A stretch of DNA of 6,685 nt from Pseudomonadota bacterium (GTDB lineage: Bacteria; Pseudomonadota; Alphaproteobacteria; Rhizobiales; Xanthobacteraceae): positions 1 to 6,685 of the forward strand of contig JAJYAH010000393.1 of assembly GCA_021779635.1 (NCBI GenBank), read 5' to 3'. Below are positions 1 through 5,403 of this stretch, piece by piece; the first letter of the stretch is position 1; every line of letters begins with the position of its first letter. The notes under the pieces were generated by a model that worked only from the letters and a program-made list of their open reading frames with translations, made no database searches and was not told the origin of the DNA. Position numbers and translations under genes: made by a program.

Positions 1-685
1 GCAGCAGGCCGTCGATGCCGCCGAGGTCGACGAACGCACCGTAATCGGTGATGTTCTTGACGACCCCGTCGATGACCTGCCCCTCTTCGAGGTTCTGCAC
101 CAGTTCCTGGCGCTGTTCGGCGCGGGTCTCTTCCAGAACCGTGCGGCGCGACACCACGATGTTGCCGCGGCGGCGATCCATCTTGAGAATCTGGAACGGC
201 TGCGAATTGTTCATCAGCGGCGCGACGTCGCGGATGGGACGGATATCGACCTGCGAACGCGGCAGGAAGGCAACCGCGCCATCGAGGTCGACGGTGAAGC
301 CGCCCTTGACCTGATTGAAGATGACGCCGTGCACCTTCTCGTTGTTGTTGAAGGCCTTCTCGAGCTTGCCCCAGCTCTCCTCGCGGCGCGCCTTGTCGCG
401 CGACAGCACGGCTTCGCCGAGCGCATTCTCGATGCGGTCGAGAAACACCTCGACCTCGTCGCCGACCTTGAGTTCGCTTTCACGGCCGGGTCCTGCGAAT
501 TCACGCAGCGCCACGCGGCCTTCGGTCTTCAGGCCGACGTCGATGACGGCCATGTCCTTCTCGATCGCAACAACGATGCCCTTGATGACGGAGCTTTCCT
601 GCAGGTTGCCGCCGGCGAAGGATTCGTCGAGCATGGCGGCAAAATCGTCGCGGGAAGGATTATAGGAAGTAGCAGTCGAAGCCAT
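1..685 (-). CDS. rpsA: 30S ribosomal protein S1, N-terminal part (runs off the window)
   Basis: Ribosomal protein S1 binds mRNA on the 30S subunit and helps unfold leaders for initiation. The frame stays open from an ATG at 685-683 to the window edge and gives 228 residues; alphaproteobacterial S1 is usually about 560 residues with six S1 (OB-fold) domains. Visible are a short N-terminal tail (MASTATSYNPSRDDFAAMLD), a first S1 domain at about 32-100 (IKGIVVAIEKDMAVIDVGLK), a second at about 117-182 (VHGVIFNQVKGGFTVDLDG, then QILKMDRRRGNIVVSRR) and the start of a third at about 203 (GQVIDGVVKNITDYGAFVDLGG). The start is supported by GGAG at 694-691, five bases before the ATG. It lies downstream of aroA and cmk on the same strand, a known arrangement in this group. 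S1 represses its own synthesis in E. coli; whether this leader does the same is not shown. The identification is secure; only the C-terminal part is missing from view. Confidence 0.97.
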   Translation of the reverse strand, partial: MASTATSYNPSRDDFAAMLDESFAGGNLQESSVIKGIVVAIEKDMAVIDVGLKTEGRVALREFAGPGRESELKVGDEVEVFLDRIENALGEAVLSRDKARREESWGKLEKAFNNNEKVHGVIFNQVKGGFTVDLDGAVAFLPRSQVDIRPIRDVAPLMNNSQPFQILKMDRRRGNIVVSRRTVLEETRAEQRQELVQNLEEGQVIDGVVKNITDYGAFVDLGGIDGLL

Positions 686-992
686 TTGTTCTCCAGATGC
701 GGGTATCGCCGGCCATTCGGGTTAAGGGCATATCGGGCGTGAAGTGCCAGAGGTCCGCAACCCCTGGCGACCGCTCATTGCGAAAAATCGCAACTGCGGG
801 CCGGCAGCATGCCTTGCACGTTCGATACGTTGATTGCGCGTATTCCGCAAAAGTGGATACCGGTTTTGCGAAAAGAACACGCGTGACTTGACGTCCGGAA
901 CCTGAACGAGGCAAATCGGCCTCGGAATATCGATGTTCAAGACCTGGAGCGGGCTTTCCTCCAATGACGGCAGCGGTTTAGTTTGAAAACGC
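686..992 (-). other. cmk-rpsA intergenic leader with several hairpins, no gene seen
   Basis: About 307 bases lie between the cmk stop and the rpsA start. I see no convincing gene on either strand. Besides the palindromic element and the cmk-end hairpin listed separately, it holds several possible stem-loops. These are 746-753 with 761-768 (GCCAG/CTGGC core, one mismatch), 778-783 with 788-793 (TTGCGA/TCGCAA), 908-912 with 919-923 (GAGGC/GCCTC) and 945-949 with 959-963. I see no stem followed by a T run on the minus strand, so read-through from cmk into rpsA is possible. I also see no promoter I would defend. A long structured leader before rpsA would suit translational control, but that is inference. 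Confidence 0.5.
837..883. repeat. Dispersed palindromic element, copy A
   Basis: This is a 47-bp imperfect palindrome. The outer arms are 837-845 (CGCGTATTC) and 875-883 (GAACACGCG), pairing at 8 of 9 positions. The inner arms 846-852 (CGCAAAA) and 864-870 (TTTTGCG) pair perfectly. The apical loop is 853-863, and there is an unpaired AAAA at 871-874. The same layout recurs at 3617-3665, with 23 of 30 core bases identical and a compensating base-pair change. I recall intergenic palindromes of this kind being common in Bradyrhizobium and relatives, but cannot give a copy number. It sits in the rpsA leader on the transcribed side, so it would be present in any cmk-rpsA transcript. Confidence 0.75.
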
Positions 993-1006
993 TCAAACCC
1001 GCTGCC
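969..1006 (-). other. Hairpin spanning the cmk stop codon
   Basis: Outer arms 969-976 (GGCAGCGG) and 999-1006 (CCGCTGCC) pair perfectly. Inner arms 981-986 (GTTTGA) and 993-998 (TCAAAC) also pair perfectly, with an asymmetric bulge at 977-980 and a 6-base loop. On the minus strand the cmk TGA (995-993) lies in the inner stem, so the last cmk codons form one arm. No T run follows, so it is not a standard intrinsic terminator. It could protect the 3' end, slow release of ribosomes or shape the cmk-rpsA junction; the role is not known. Confidence 0.55.
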
Positions 1007-1631
1007 GGCCCGCTCGGACGGCCTCGACAATGTCGATGGCGGCCCGGACGCCGCCTTCTATATCCAAATGCGAGTTATCCAGCAAGTGCGCATCCGGGGC
1101 GGCTTTCAGGGGCGCGGTGGCGCGATTTTGGTCGCGTTCGTCGCGCTTGAGAATATCAGCCAGTACCGCCGCCTCGTCGGCATCCTCGCCCCTGGCTCGT
1201 GCCTCGAGGGTGCGACGGCGGGCCCGCACTTTCGGGTCGGCAACGACGAAGATCTTTACGTCGGCGTGCGGGCAGATCACGGTTCCGATGTCGCGGCCGT
1301 CCAGCACCGCGCCGGGCGGATCCGCGGCGAATTGCCGCTGAAAGTTCAATAGCGCCTCCCGCACTTTCGGGATCGCTGAAACCACCGAGGCGGCATCGCC
1401 CACCGCCTGGGTCTTCAGCGCGGGATTGCCGAATTTTTCGGGATCGAGCTCAAGCGCCGCCGAGACCGCCAGCACTTCATCGGTCAGGTCGGCGCCGGCA
1501 TCCAACAGGGCCTTGGCAACCGCGCGGTAGATCACGCCGGTATCGAGGTGACGATAGCCGTAATGCTTGGCGAGCCGCTTGCCGAGCGTGCCTTTTCCTG
1601 ACGCGGCGGGTCCGTCGATGGCGATGATCAT
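993..1631 (-). CDS. cmk: Cytidylate kinase
   Basis: Cytidylate kinase phosphorylates CMP and dCMP with ATP to the diphosphates, feeding pyrimidine nucleotides to RNA and DNA synthesis in the cytoplasm. The 212 residues match the usual bacterial length (E. coli Cmk is 227). A P-loop, GPAASGKGT, is at 7-15. The nucleotide-monophosphate site region LDTGVIYR is at 29-36. [17 protein letters not shown] at 110-126 and [13 protein letters not shown] at 163-175 (lid and arginine-rich region) are family signatures. The ATG (1631-1629) overlaps the aroA TGA (1630-1628) as ATGA, so translation is probably coupled to aroA. The stop codon sits inside a hairpin. No oddities in the active-site motifs. Identification is secure. 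Confidence 0.96.
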   Translation of the reverse strand: MIIAIDGPAASGKGTLGKRLAKHYGYRHLDTGVIYRAVAKALLDAGADLTDEVLAVSAALELDPEKFGNPALKTQAVGDAASVVSAIPKVREALLNFQRQFAADPPGAVLDGRDIGTVICPHADVKIFVVADPKVRARRRTLEARARGEDADEAAVLADILKRDERDQNRATAPLKAAPDAHLLDNSHLDIEGGVRAAIDIVEAVRAGRQRV

Positions 1632-2989
1632 GAAAACTCCGCCCCAAGTCCGCGCATCATCGGGATGAAATCGGGAAAGCTGGTGGCGATGAAGGCGGTA
1701 TCGTCGACCTTGACCGGCTTGTCGGAGGCAAGCCCCATCACCAGCGCCGACATCGCGATGCGATGATCCATGTGGGTGGCGACAAGACCACCACCCGGAA
1801 CATGACCCTTGCCTTCGACGATCATGTCGTCGCCCGAGATCTCGACCTTGACGCCGTTGACGCGCAGCATCGCGACGGTCGCTTCCAGCCGGTCGGATTC
1901 CTTGACGCGCAATTCCTGCAGGCCGCGCATGATGGTGGTGCCTTCGGCAAAGCCCGCCGCCACCGCCAGCACCAGATATTCGTCGATCATCGAGGGCGCC
2001 CGCTCGGGCGGCACGTCGACGCCGCGCAGCCTCGAGGCGCGGACCCGGAACTGCGCCATTGGTTCGCCGGCATCGCCGCGAACACGGCTTTCCTCGATCG
2101 ACGCCCCCATCTCGCGCAACGTCGTGAACAGCCCGGTGCGCAGCGGATTGGTCATGACGTCCGAGAGCACGATATCGGAACCTTCGACGATCAGTGCCGC
2201 CACGGTCGGAAACGCGGCGGAAGACGGATCGGCCGGCACCACGACCGGCGCACCGCGCAGCTCGGGCTGGCCGGTGAGCGCGATTTTGCGGCCATGGCTG
2301 CCCTCGGCCAAGGAGGTGATCTGCGCGCCAAAATGCTTCAGCATCAGTTCGGTATGGTCGCGGCTCGCTTCAGTCTCGATCACGGTGGTCACGCCGGGGG
2401 CGGCGAGGCCCGCCAGCAGTACCGCGGATTTGATCTGCGCCGATGCTACCGGCGTGCGGTAGAGGATTGGCAGCGGATCGCGCGCGCCATGGAGCGTCAG
2501 CGGCAGGCGGCCGCCGTCCCCGCTTGCGCCCACCCCCGCGCCCATCAATTCCAGGGGATCGAGCACCCGCCGCATCGGTCTGCCGCGCAGCGATGCGTCG
2601 CCGTCGAACACCGCCGTGATCGGACAGCCCGCCACTGCTCCCATCACCAGACGGCAGCCGGTGCCGGAATTGCCGAAATCGAGCGGCGTCTCCGGCTGTG
2701 CGAACCCGGCGACCCCGACACCGTGGACCGACCAGGCGAACGCGCCGGTTCGCTCCACCTGGGCACCCAGCGCCTGCATGGCCTTGGCGGTATTGAGCAC
2801 GTCCTCGCCTTCGAGCAGCCCCGATATCCGGGTTTCGCCGACGGCCAGCGCGCCTAAAATCAGGGCACGGTGCGAAATCGACTTGTCGCCGGGAACGCGG
2901 ACCTTCCCGGTGAGGGGGCCGCTGGAACGGGCCTCCAGCGGGGTGGGATGATCAGCAAGGTGGTCCGCAAGGTGATTTGAATGGGTCAA
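1628..2989 (-). CDS. aroA: 3-phosphoshikimate 1-carboxyvinyltransferase (EPSP synthase), class II type
   Basis: EPSP synthase joins PEP to shikimate 3-phosphate, the sixth step of the shikimate pathway to aromatic amino acids. With the TTG start at 2989-2987 the protein has 453 residues. Family motifs are [10 protein letters not shown] at 32-41, [12 protein letters not shown] at 103-114, SAQIK at 183-187, RDHTE at 210-214, [10 protein letters not shown] at 252-261, SMIDEY at 333-338, LRVKESDR at 360-367 and HMDHRIAMS from 406. GDKS, SAQxK and RDHTE are class II marks and the protein reads like Agrobacterium CP4 throughout. The residue matching CP4 Ala100 is Gly109, and the class II NxTR motif reads NPLR (281-284). 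The open frame extends to a GTG at 3022, but that has no ribosome site. The TTG has GAGG at 3001-2998, eight bases upstream, and starts MTHSN, as I recall for relatives. The N-terminal tail carries a duplicated HLAD (6-13). It overlaps cmk by four bases. Confidence 0.95.
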   Translation of the reverse strand: MTHSNHLADHLADHPTPLEARSSGPLTGKVRVPGDKSISHRALILGALAVGETRISGLLEGEDVLNTAKAMQALGAQVERTGAFAWSVHGVGVAGFAQPETPLDFGNSGTGCRLVMGAVAGCPITAVFDGDASLRGRPMRRVLDPLELMGAGVGASGDGGRLPLTLHGARDPLPILYRTPVASAQIKSAVLLAGLAAPGVTTVIETEASRDHTELMLKHFGAQITSLAEGSHGRKIALTGQPELRGAPVVVPADPSSAAFPTVAALIVEGSDIVLSDVMTNPLRTGLFTTLREMGASIEESRVRGDAGEPMAQFRVRASRLRGVDVPPERAPSMIDEYLVLAVAAGFAEGTTIMRGLQELRVKESDRLEATVAMLRVNGVKVEISGDDMIVEGKGHVPGGGLVATHMDHRIAMSALVMGLASDKPVKVDDTAFIATSFPDFIPMMRGLGAEFS

Positions 2990-2995
2990 GAATGT

Positions 2996-3002
2996 GTCCT
3001 CT
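2996..3002 (-). promoter_or_regulatory. Ribosome binding site that favours a TTG start for aroA
   Basis: On the minus strand AGAGGAC runs from 3002 to 2996, and its GAGG core ends eight bases before the TTG at 2989. No comparable purine run precedes the in-frame GTG at 3022, where the sequence is GGCCTAT. This is why I start aroA at TTG, which removes 11 residues from the longest frame. Confidence 0.7.
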
Positions 3003-3122
3003 GCGCGGGCGGCAGGTATCACATAGGCCGCGCGGCGTCACGCATCGGTCCGGCTCCCGCAAAGCGCTATTGACAGCGGCGCGGCAACTAGCCAAGTGAA
3101 GCACCGTTTTTCGAAAATTCCC

Positions 3123-3126
3123 AGGA
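3123..3126 (+). promoter_or_regulatory. Ribosome binding site that favours the GTG start at 3135
   Basis: AGGA lies eight bases before the GTG at 3135-3137. The longer frame from the GTG at 3096 would add 13 residues (KHRFSKIPRIPP and flanks) ahead of the family's usual MAKSxLGTKR start, so 3135 is preferred. Confidence 0.65.
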
Positions 3127-3134
3127 TTCCACCC

Positions 3135-3560
3135 GTGGCCAAATCCGATCTCGGAACCAAACGTATTTGCCCGACGACAGGCAAGAAATTCTACGATCTC
3201 AACAAGAACCCGGTGATCTCGCCCTACACCGGCGAGGTCGTGCCGATTGCGCCGATCCCGCCGCCGCGGACCCGCGCCGACGCCGCCGCGCGGGCCAATG
3301 CCGCAGCGGCCGCTTCCGCGGCCGAAGCCACGCCGGAGCCGGTCGAGGCTGAAGAGTTGGTGCCGCTCGAGGAAGCCGACGCCGAGGAGAACACCGGCAA
3401 GGTCAAGGCGGTCGTTCCGGAATCGGAAGACGATATCGAGATCGACGAGACCATTGAAGACGACGACGATGACGATTCCACCTTCATCGCCGATGAGGAA
3501 GAGGGCGATGAGGACGTCACCGACATCATCGGCGACGTCAGCGGTGACGAGGAGACTTGA
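3135..3560 (+). CDS. FYDLN_acid family protein (TIGR02300 type), function unknown
   Basis: This is a 141-residue protein with two parts. The N-terminal third, MAKSDLGTKRICPTTGKKFY then DLNKNPVISPYTG (residues 1-33), is the conserved block that gives the family its FYDLN name; it has a single Cys (12) and resembles half of a zinc-ribbon knuckle. After a Pro/Ala-rich linker (about 36-70, including a run of alanines at 56-60) comes a very acidic tail (about 71-141) with DDDDDD at 109-114 and many Glu residues. No signal peptide or membrane segment is seen, so it is probably cytoplasmic. The family is, to my knowledge, largely alphaproteobacterial and uncharacterised. The tail would suit binding to a basic partner such as a nucleic-acid-binding or ribosomal protein, but that is a guess. 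It is divergent from aroA and followed by its own terminator, so it is likely a single-gene unit. Confidence 0.88.
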   Translation: MAKSDLGTKRICPTTGKKFYDLNKNPVISPYTGEVVPIAPIPPPRTRADAAARANAAAAASAAEATPEPVEAEELVPLEEADAEENTGKVKAVVPESEDDIEIDETIEDDDDDDSTFIADEEEGDEDVTDIIGDVSGDEET

Positions 3561-3565
3561 GATCG

Positions 3566-3589
3566 ACCCTGAACTGTGTTCAGGGTTTT
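3566..3589 (+). terminator. Rho-independent terminator after the FYDLN_acid gene
   Basis: A 9-bp perfect stem, ACCCTGAAC (3566-3574) with GTTCAGGGT (3578-3586), has a 3-base loop and runs into TTTT (3586-3589). It begins five bases after the stop codon. Stem, spacing and T run together make a convincing intrinsic terminator. Confidence 0.85.
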
Positions 3590-3591
3590 GC

Positions 3592-3615
3592 CCGCGCGTC
3601 GCCCATGGCGCGCGG
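3592..3615. other. GC-only hairpin between terminator and palindromic element
   Basis: CCGCGCG (3592-3598) pairs perfectly with CGCGCGG (3609-3615) around a 10-base loop. It has no T run. It sits directly between the terminator and palindromic element copy B, so three stem-loops follow one another before the tRNA. Confidence 0.45.
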
Positions 3616-3616
3616 A

Positions 3617-3665
3617 GAGCATGATCCGGAAAAGCGGCAGCCGGTTTTCCGAAAGGATCATGCTC
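3617..3665. repeat. Dispersed palindromic element, copy B
   Basis: This is a 49-bp palindrome. The outer arms 3617-3626 (GAGCATGATC) and 3656-3665 (GATCATGCTC) pair perfectly. The inner arms 3627-3633 (CGGAAAA) and 3645-3651 (TTTTCCG) pair perfectly. The loop is 3634-3644, and AAAG at 3652-3655 is unpaired. This is the same architecture as the copy at 837-883, in the same orientation. The C-G pair of copy A (848/868) is G-C here (3629/3649), so pairing is conserved while sequence is not. It ends 10 bases before the tRNA. Confidence 0.8.
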
Positions 3666-3675
3666 AGAGAGTTAC

Positions 3676-3750
<75 letters not shown>

Positions 3751-3751
<1 letters not shown>

Positions 3752-3873
3752 GCCTTCGCTTGCTTCGCAAGCTACGGCTCGGCAAGCCACGGCTCGCCTT
3801 ATCGTGGCGACGCAAGCGACGGCTGCCGCGTCGTAGCCCGGAGGGCGAAGACGGACCTCGGCAAGCTGTGGCT
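3751..3873 (+). repeat. Cluster of imperfect 13-bp repeats between tRNA-Ala and the GIY-YIG gene
   Basis: The motif GCAAGCnACGGCT occurs at 3767-3779 (n=T), 3782-3794 (n=C) and 3812-3824 (n=G), with a diverged copy at 3861-3873 (GCAAGCTGTGGCT). The first three starts are 15 and 30 bases apart. An inverted copy, AGCCTTCGCTTGC (3751-3763), begins on the last base of the tRNA and can fold with the first direct copy into an 11-of-13 bp hairpin with a TTC loop (3764-3766). No open frame here looks like a protein. The layout suggests a small repeat-built element abutting the tRNA end, linked to the nuclease gene that follows. Confidence 0.7.
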
Positions 3874-3902
3874 CCTGCTGCGAAGCCGGACTGTAGAAAC
3901 CA

Positions 3903-4139
3903 ATGAAATGCGTCTACATCCTCGAAAGTCACAATTCGGAGCATTTCTACGTCGGCGTCACCGACGACGTGTCGGCGCGATTGGCAAAGCACAACGCAGG
4001 CGAAGTGGCGCACACTTCAAAGTATAGACCGTGGCGTTTGAAAACCTATGTCGCGTTCAGCGATGAAAAGCAGGCTTTCGCATTTGAGAAGTATCTGAAG
4101 TCCGGCTCAGGCCGGGCATTCGCAAAGAAACGCCTCTGA
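3903..4139 (+). CDS. Small stand-alone GIY-YIG nuclease-domain protein
   Basis: This is a 78-residue protein made of little more than one GIY-YIG domain (UPF0213/YhbQ-like size). Visible are the GIY-equivalent VYIL (4-7), the YIG-equivalent FYVG (15-18), the catalytic-type Arg26 in SARLAKHN, Tyr41 in KYRPW, and Glu62 in AFAFEKYLKS, the position of the metal-binding Glu. A basic tail (RAFAKKRL) ends the protein. The key residues are present, so it could be an active endonuclease, but its target is unknown. There is no separate DNA-binding domain. ATG at 3903 gives the family's usual start; no strong ribosome site precedes it, so expression may be low. It follows tRNA-Ala and the 13-bp repeats, and its stop lies 23 bases from the end of convergent ohrR. 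Codon use is less GC-biased than in neighbouring genes, which fits acquired DNA. I recall such ORFs next to tRNAs in other Bradyrhizobium genomes. Confidence 0.85.
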   Translation: MKCVYILESHNSEHFYVGVTDDVSARLAKHNAGEVAHTSKYRPWRLKTYVAFSDEKQAFAFEKYLKSGSGRAFAKKRL

Positions 4140-4150
4140 CGACTGAAACC

Positions 4151-4163
4151 GCCGCGACGCGGC
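4151..4163. terminator. Possible shared terminator hairpin between convergent genes
   Basis: GCCGC (4151-4155) pairs with GCGGC (4159-4163) around a 3-base loop in the gap between the GIY-YIG stop and the ohrR stop. On the minus strand it is followed by GGTTT. The short T run makes this a weak terminator at best. Confidence 0.35.
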
Positions 4164-4621
4164 TATTCACTAAGCGTGGCATTCAACCGGTCACGGAGGG
4201 CGACGAGTTCGTCCTTCATGCCAACCAGTTCCGTGACCGAGCATGCCGAGGCGGCCAGGATGGCCTGGGGCACCGCTCGGGCCTTTTCCCGCAAGGCCTG
4301 CCCGCGGGACGTCAGTGCGATCAGCACCTGGCGCTCATCCTGGGTGCTGCGGCTACGCTTGACGAGTTCCGCCGCCTCCAGCCGCTTGAGCAGCGGGGTG
4401 AGCGTGCCCGAATCCAGAAATAGCTGTTCGCCAATATCCTTGACGGACAGGCCATCGCGCTCCCACAGCACCAGCATCACCAGATATTGCGGATAGGTCA
4501 GCCCGATCCGGTCGAGCAGGGGCTTGTAGACCCGGTTGAACGCGTGCGCGGTGGAATAGATCGCAAAACAGATTTGATTGCCGAGCAGTAGCGGCGAGTC
4601 CGTCGCGTGTTTCCTGGCCAT
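4163..4621 (-). CDS. ohrR: MarR-family organic hydroperoxide sensor/repressor OhrR
   Basis: OhrR is a dimeric winged-helix repressor that leaves DNA when an organic hydroperoxide oxidises its reactive Cys. From ATG 4621 the protein has 152 residues, the normal length. The N-terminal NQICFAIYSTAHAFNRVYKP holds Cys18, the sensing Cys, with Tyr32 and Tyr43 (TYPQYLVML) matching the tyrosines that hydrogen-bond it in Xanthomonas OhrR. The winged helix follows: LSVKDIGEQLFLDSGTLTPLLKRLEAAELVKR (58-89) and RSTQDERQVLIALT (91-104). Cys127 near the C-terminus makes a two-Cys mechanism likely. An upstream in-frame TTG at 4681 would add 20 residues, but GAGGG at 4631-4627, five bases before ATG, and family length favour 4621. 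It is divergent from ohr, with palindromic operators between them, so it probably represses both genes. Confidence 0.93.
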   Translation of the reverse strand: MARKHATDSPLLLGNQICFAIYSTAHAFNRVYKPLLDRIGLTYPQYLVMLVLWERDGLSVKDIGEQLFLDSGTLTPLLKRLEAAELVKRSRSTQDERQVLIALTSRGQALREKARAVPQAILAASACSVTELVGMKDELVALRDRLNATLSE

Positions 4622-4684
4622 TCGCACCCTCGTCGGATCATGGAGCTCACCGGCGCATTCTGGGCCCGGAGCTTCCGGCAATCA

Positions 4685-4709
4685 ATTGCACCCAATTAAA
4701 TGGTGCAGG
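4685..4709. promoter_or_regulatory. Degenerate second OhrR-type site
   Basis: The sequence 4685-4697 matches the left arm of the main palindrome (4725-4737) at 12 of 13 bases (ATTGCACCCAATT against ATTGCACACAATT). The right side keeps only GGTGCA (4702-4707), pairing with TGCACC (4687-4692). It lies 40 bases from the main site, close to four helical turns, on the ohrR side. It is probably a weaker half-conserved operator. Confidence 0.5.
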
Positions 4710-4723
4710 GTCAATTTTATTTA

Positions 4724-4752
4724 TATTGCACACAATTTAATTGTGTGCAATA
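4724..4752. promoter_or_regulatory. OhrR operator: 29-bp palindrome
   Basis: Arms 4724-4737 (TATTGCACACAATT) and 4739-4752 (AATTGTGTGCAATA) are perfect inverted repeats about a single central T4738. The site lies between divergent ohrR and ohr, where MarR/OhrR operators are found, and includes the ACAATT type of core known from OhrR boxes. On the minus strand, TTGCAC (4750-4745) and a TATAAA (4725-4720) could be ohrR promoter elements overlapping it. On the plus strand, TTGCAC (4726-4731) and AATACA (4749-4754), 17 bases apart, could serve ohr. Binding there would block both promoters. The promoter boxes are tentative; the palindrome itself is plain. Confidence 0.85.
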
Positions 4753-4789
4753 CATCTGCCATTGAACCCGCACCCGAAGGAGACCACCC

Positions 4790-5215
4790 ATGTCGGTAAA
4801 TGTGCTCTACAGGACCAGCGCCAAGGCGACTGGCGGCCGTGACGGCCAGGCTGCCACGCTTGACGGAACGTTCAACGTCAAACTCGCGACGCCGAAGGAA
4901 CTTGGAGGCGGCGGCGGCGCGGGCAACAATCCCGAGCAGCTTTTCGCTGCCGGATATGCGGCCTGCTTCATCGGCGCGATGAAGTTCGTGGCTTCGCAAG
5001 GCGGCCCGAAAGTGCCCGCCGACGCGTCGGTGACCTCGACGGTCGGCATCGGACCGCGCTCGGCCGGCGGTTTTGGACTGGACATTGACCTTGCGGTCTC
5101 CCTTCCCGGCCTCCCGCATGCCGAGGCCGAGGCTCTGGTGGAAAAGGCGCACCAGGTTTGTCCCTATTCCAACGCGACCCGCGGCAACGTCGAGGTTCGG
5201 CTGAAGGTCGTGTAA
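4790..5215 (+). CDS. ohr: Organic hydroperoxide reductase Ohr (OsmC/Ohr family)
   Basis: Ohr is a cytoplasmic thiol peroxidase that reduces organic (fatty-acid and peroxynitrite-type) hydroperoxides to alcohols, typically with lipoylated-protein electrons. The 141 residues match the family length. The two redox cysteines are Cys59 in NPEQLFAAGYAACFIGAM (47-64) and Cys124 in HQVCPYSNATRGN (121-133). Arg17 (TGGRDG) and Glu49, which position the peroxidatic Cys, are present. The glycine-rich stretch LGGGGGAGNNPEQ (39-51) and the VLYRTSAKATGG N-terminus are typical of Ohr rather than OsmC. AAGGAG (4777-4782) lies seven bases before the ATG. It is divergent from ohrR with the operator between, so it should be induced by organic peroxides. 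Confidence 0.96.
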   Translation: MSVNVLYRTSAKATGGRDGQAATLDGTFNVKLATPKELGGGGGAGNNPEQLFAAGYAACFIGAMKFVASQGGPKVPADASVTSTVGIGPRSAGGFGLDIDLAVSLPGLPHAEAEALVEKAHQVCPYSNATRGNVEVRLKVV

Positions 5216-5301
5216 TGACCGCTGGCCCGGCCGCGATGGGGGGCGGGCCGTTCGCCGCACCTGTGCTGGATCCACCTCGCCGGCCCTCGCGACATAAGCC
5301 T

Positions 5302-5328
5302 CCGCGCCAGAAGGCATTGCTGGCGCGG
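5302..5328. other. Perfect GC-rich hairpin in the ohr-CoA-transferase gap
   Basis: CCGCGCCAG (5302-5310) pairs perfectly with CTGGCGCGG (5320-5328) around a 9-base loop. A weaker stem, GGCCCG (5224-5229)/CGGGCC (5244-5249), lies just after the ohr stop. Neither is followed by a T run, so termination would have to be Rho-dependent or absent. The 188-base gap otherwise shows no gene. It is long enough to hold a promoter for the next gene, but I see no clear one. Confidence 0.4.
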
Positions 5329-5403
5329 CCGAACCTCGCTAGCTCTGGAAGCCGAACGCTCTTGCTGTTCCGATTGATTTCTCTTTGAGCGAAGGTTGTT
5401 TCC

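Noticed and set aside
722..1030. Open frames across the cmk-rpsA gap on both strands
   Set aside because: They run through hairpins and the palindromic element, overlap the end of cmk and show no conserved protein features.
1763..2857. Long open frame (364 codons) on the plus strand opposite aroA
   Set aside because: It is the antisense shadow of a GC-rich gene. The translation is rich in His, Arg and Gln with no domain, and aroA on the other strand is unmistakable.
3070..3075. TTGACA as a -35 box for the FYDLN_acid gene
   Set aside because: The hexamer is good, but at 17-base spacing the -10 position reads CAAGTG, which does not resemble a -10 box. Not strong enough to list as a promoter.
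3752..3902. A CRISPR array after the tRNA
   Set aside because: The repeats are only 13 bp, imperfect and unevenly spaced, with no uniform spacers and no cas genes in view.
4163..4681. Longer OhrR from the TTG at 4681
   Set aside because: The extra 20 residues precede the family's usual start, would place the start near the second operator site, and lack a ribosome site comparable to that of the ATG at 4621.
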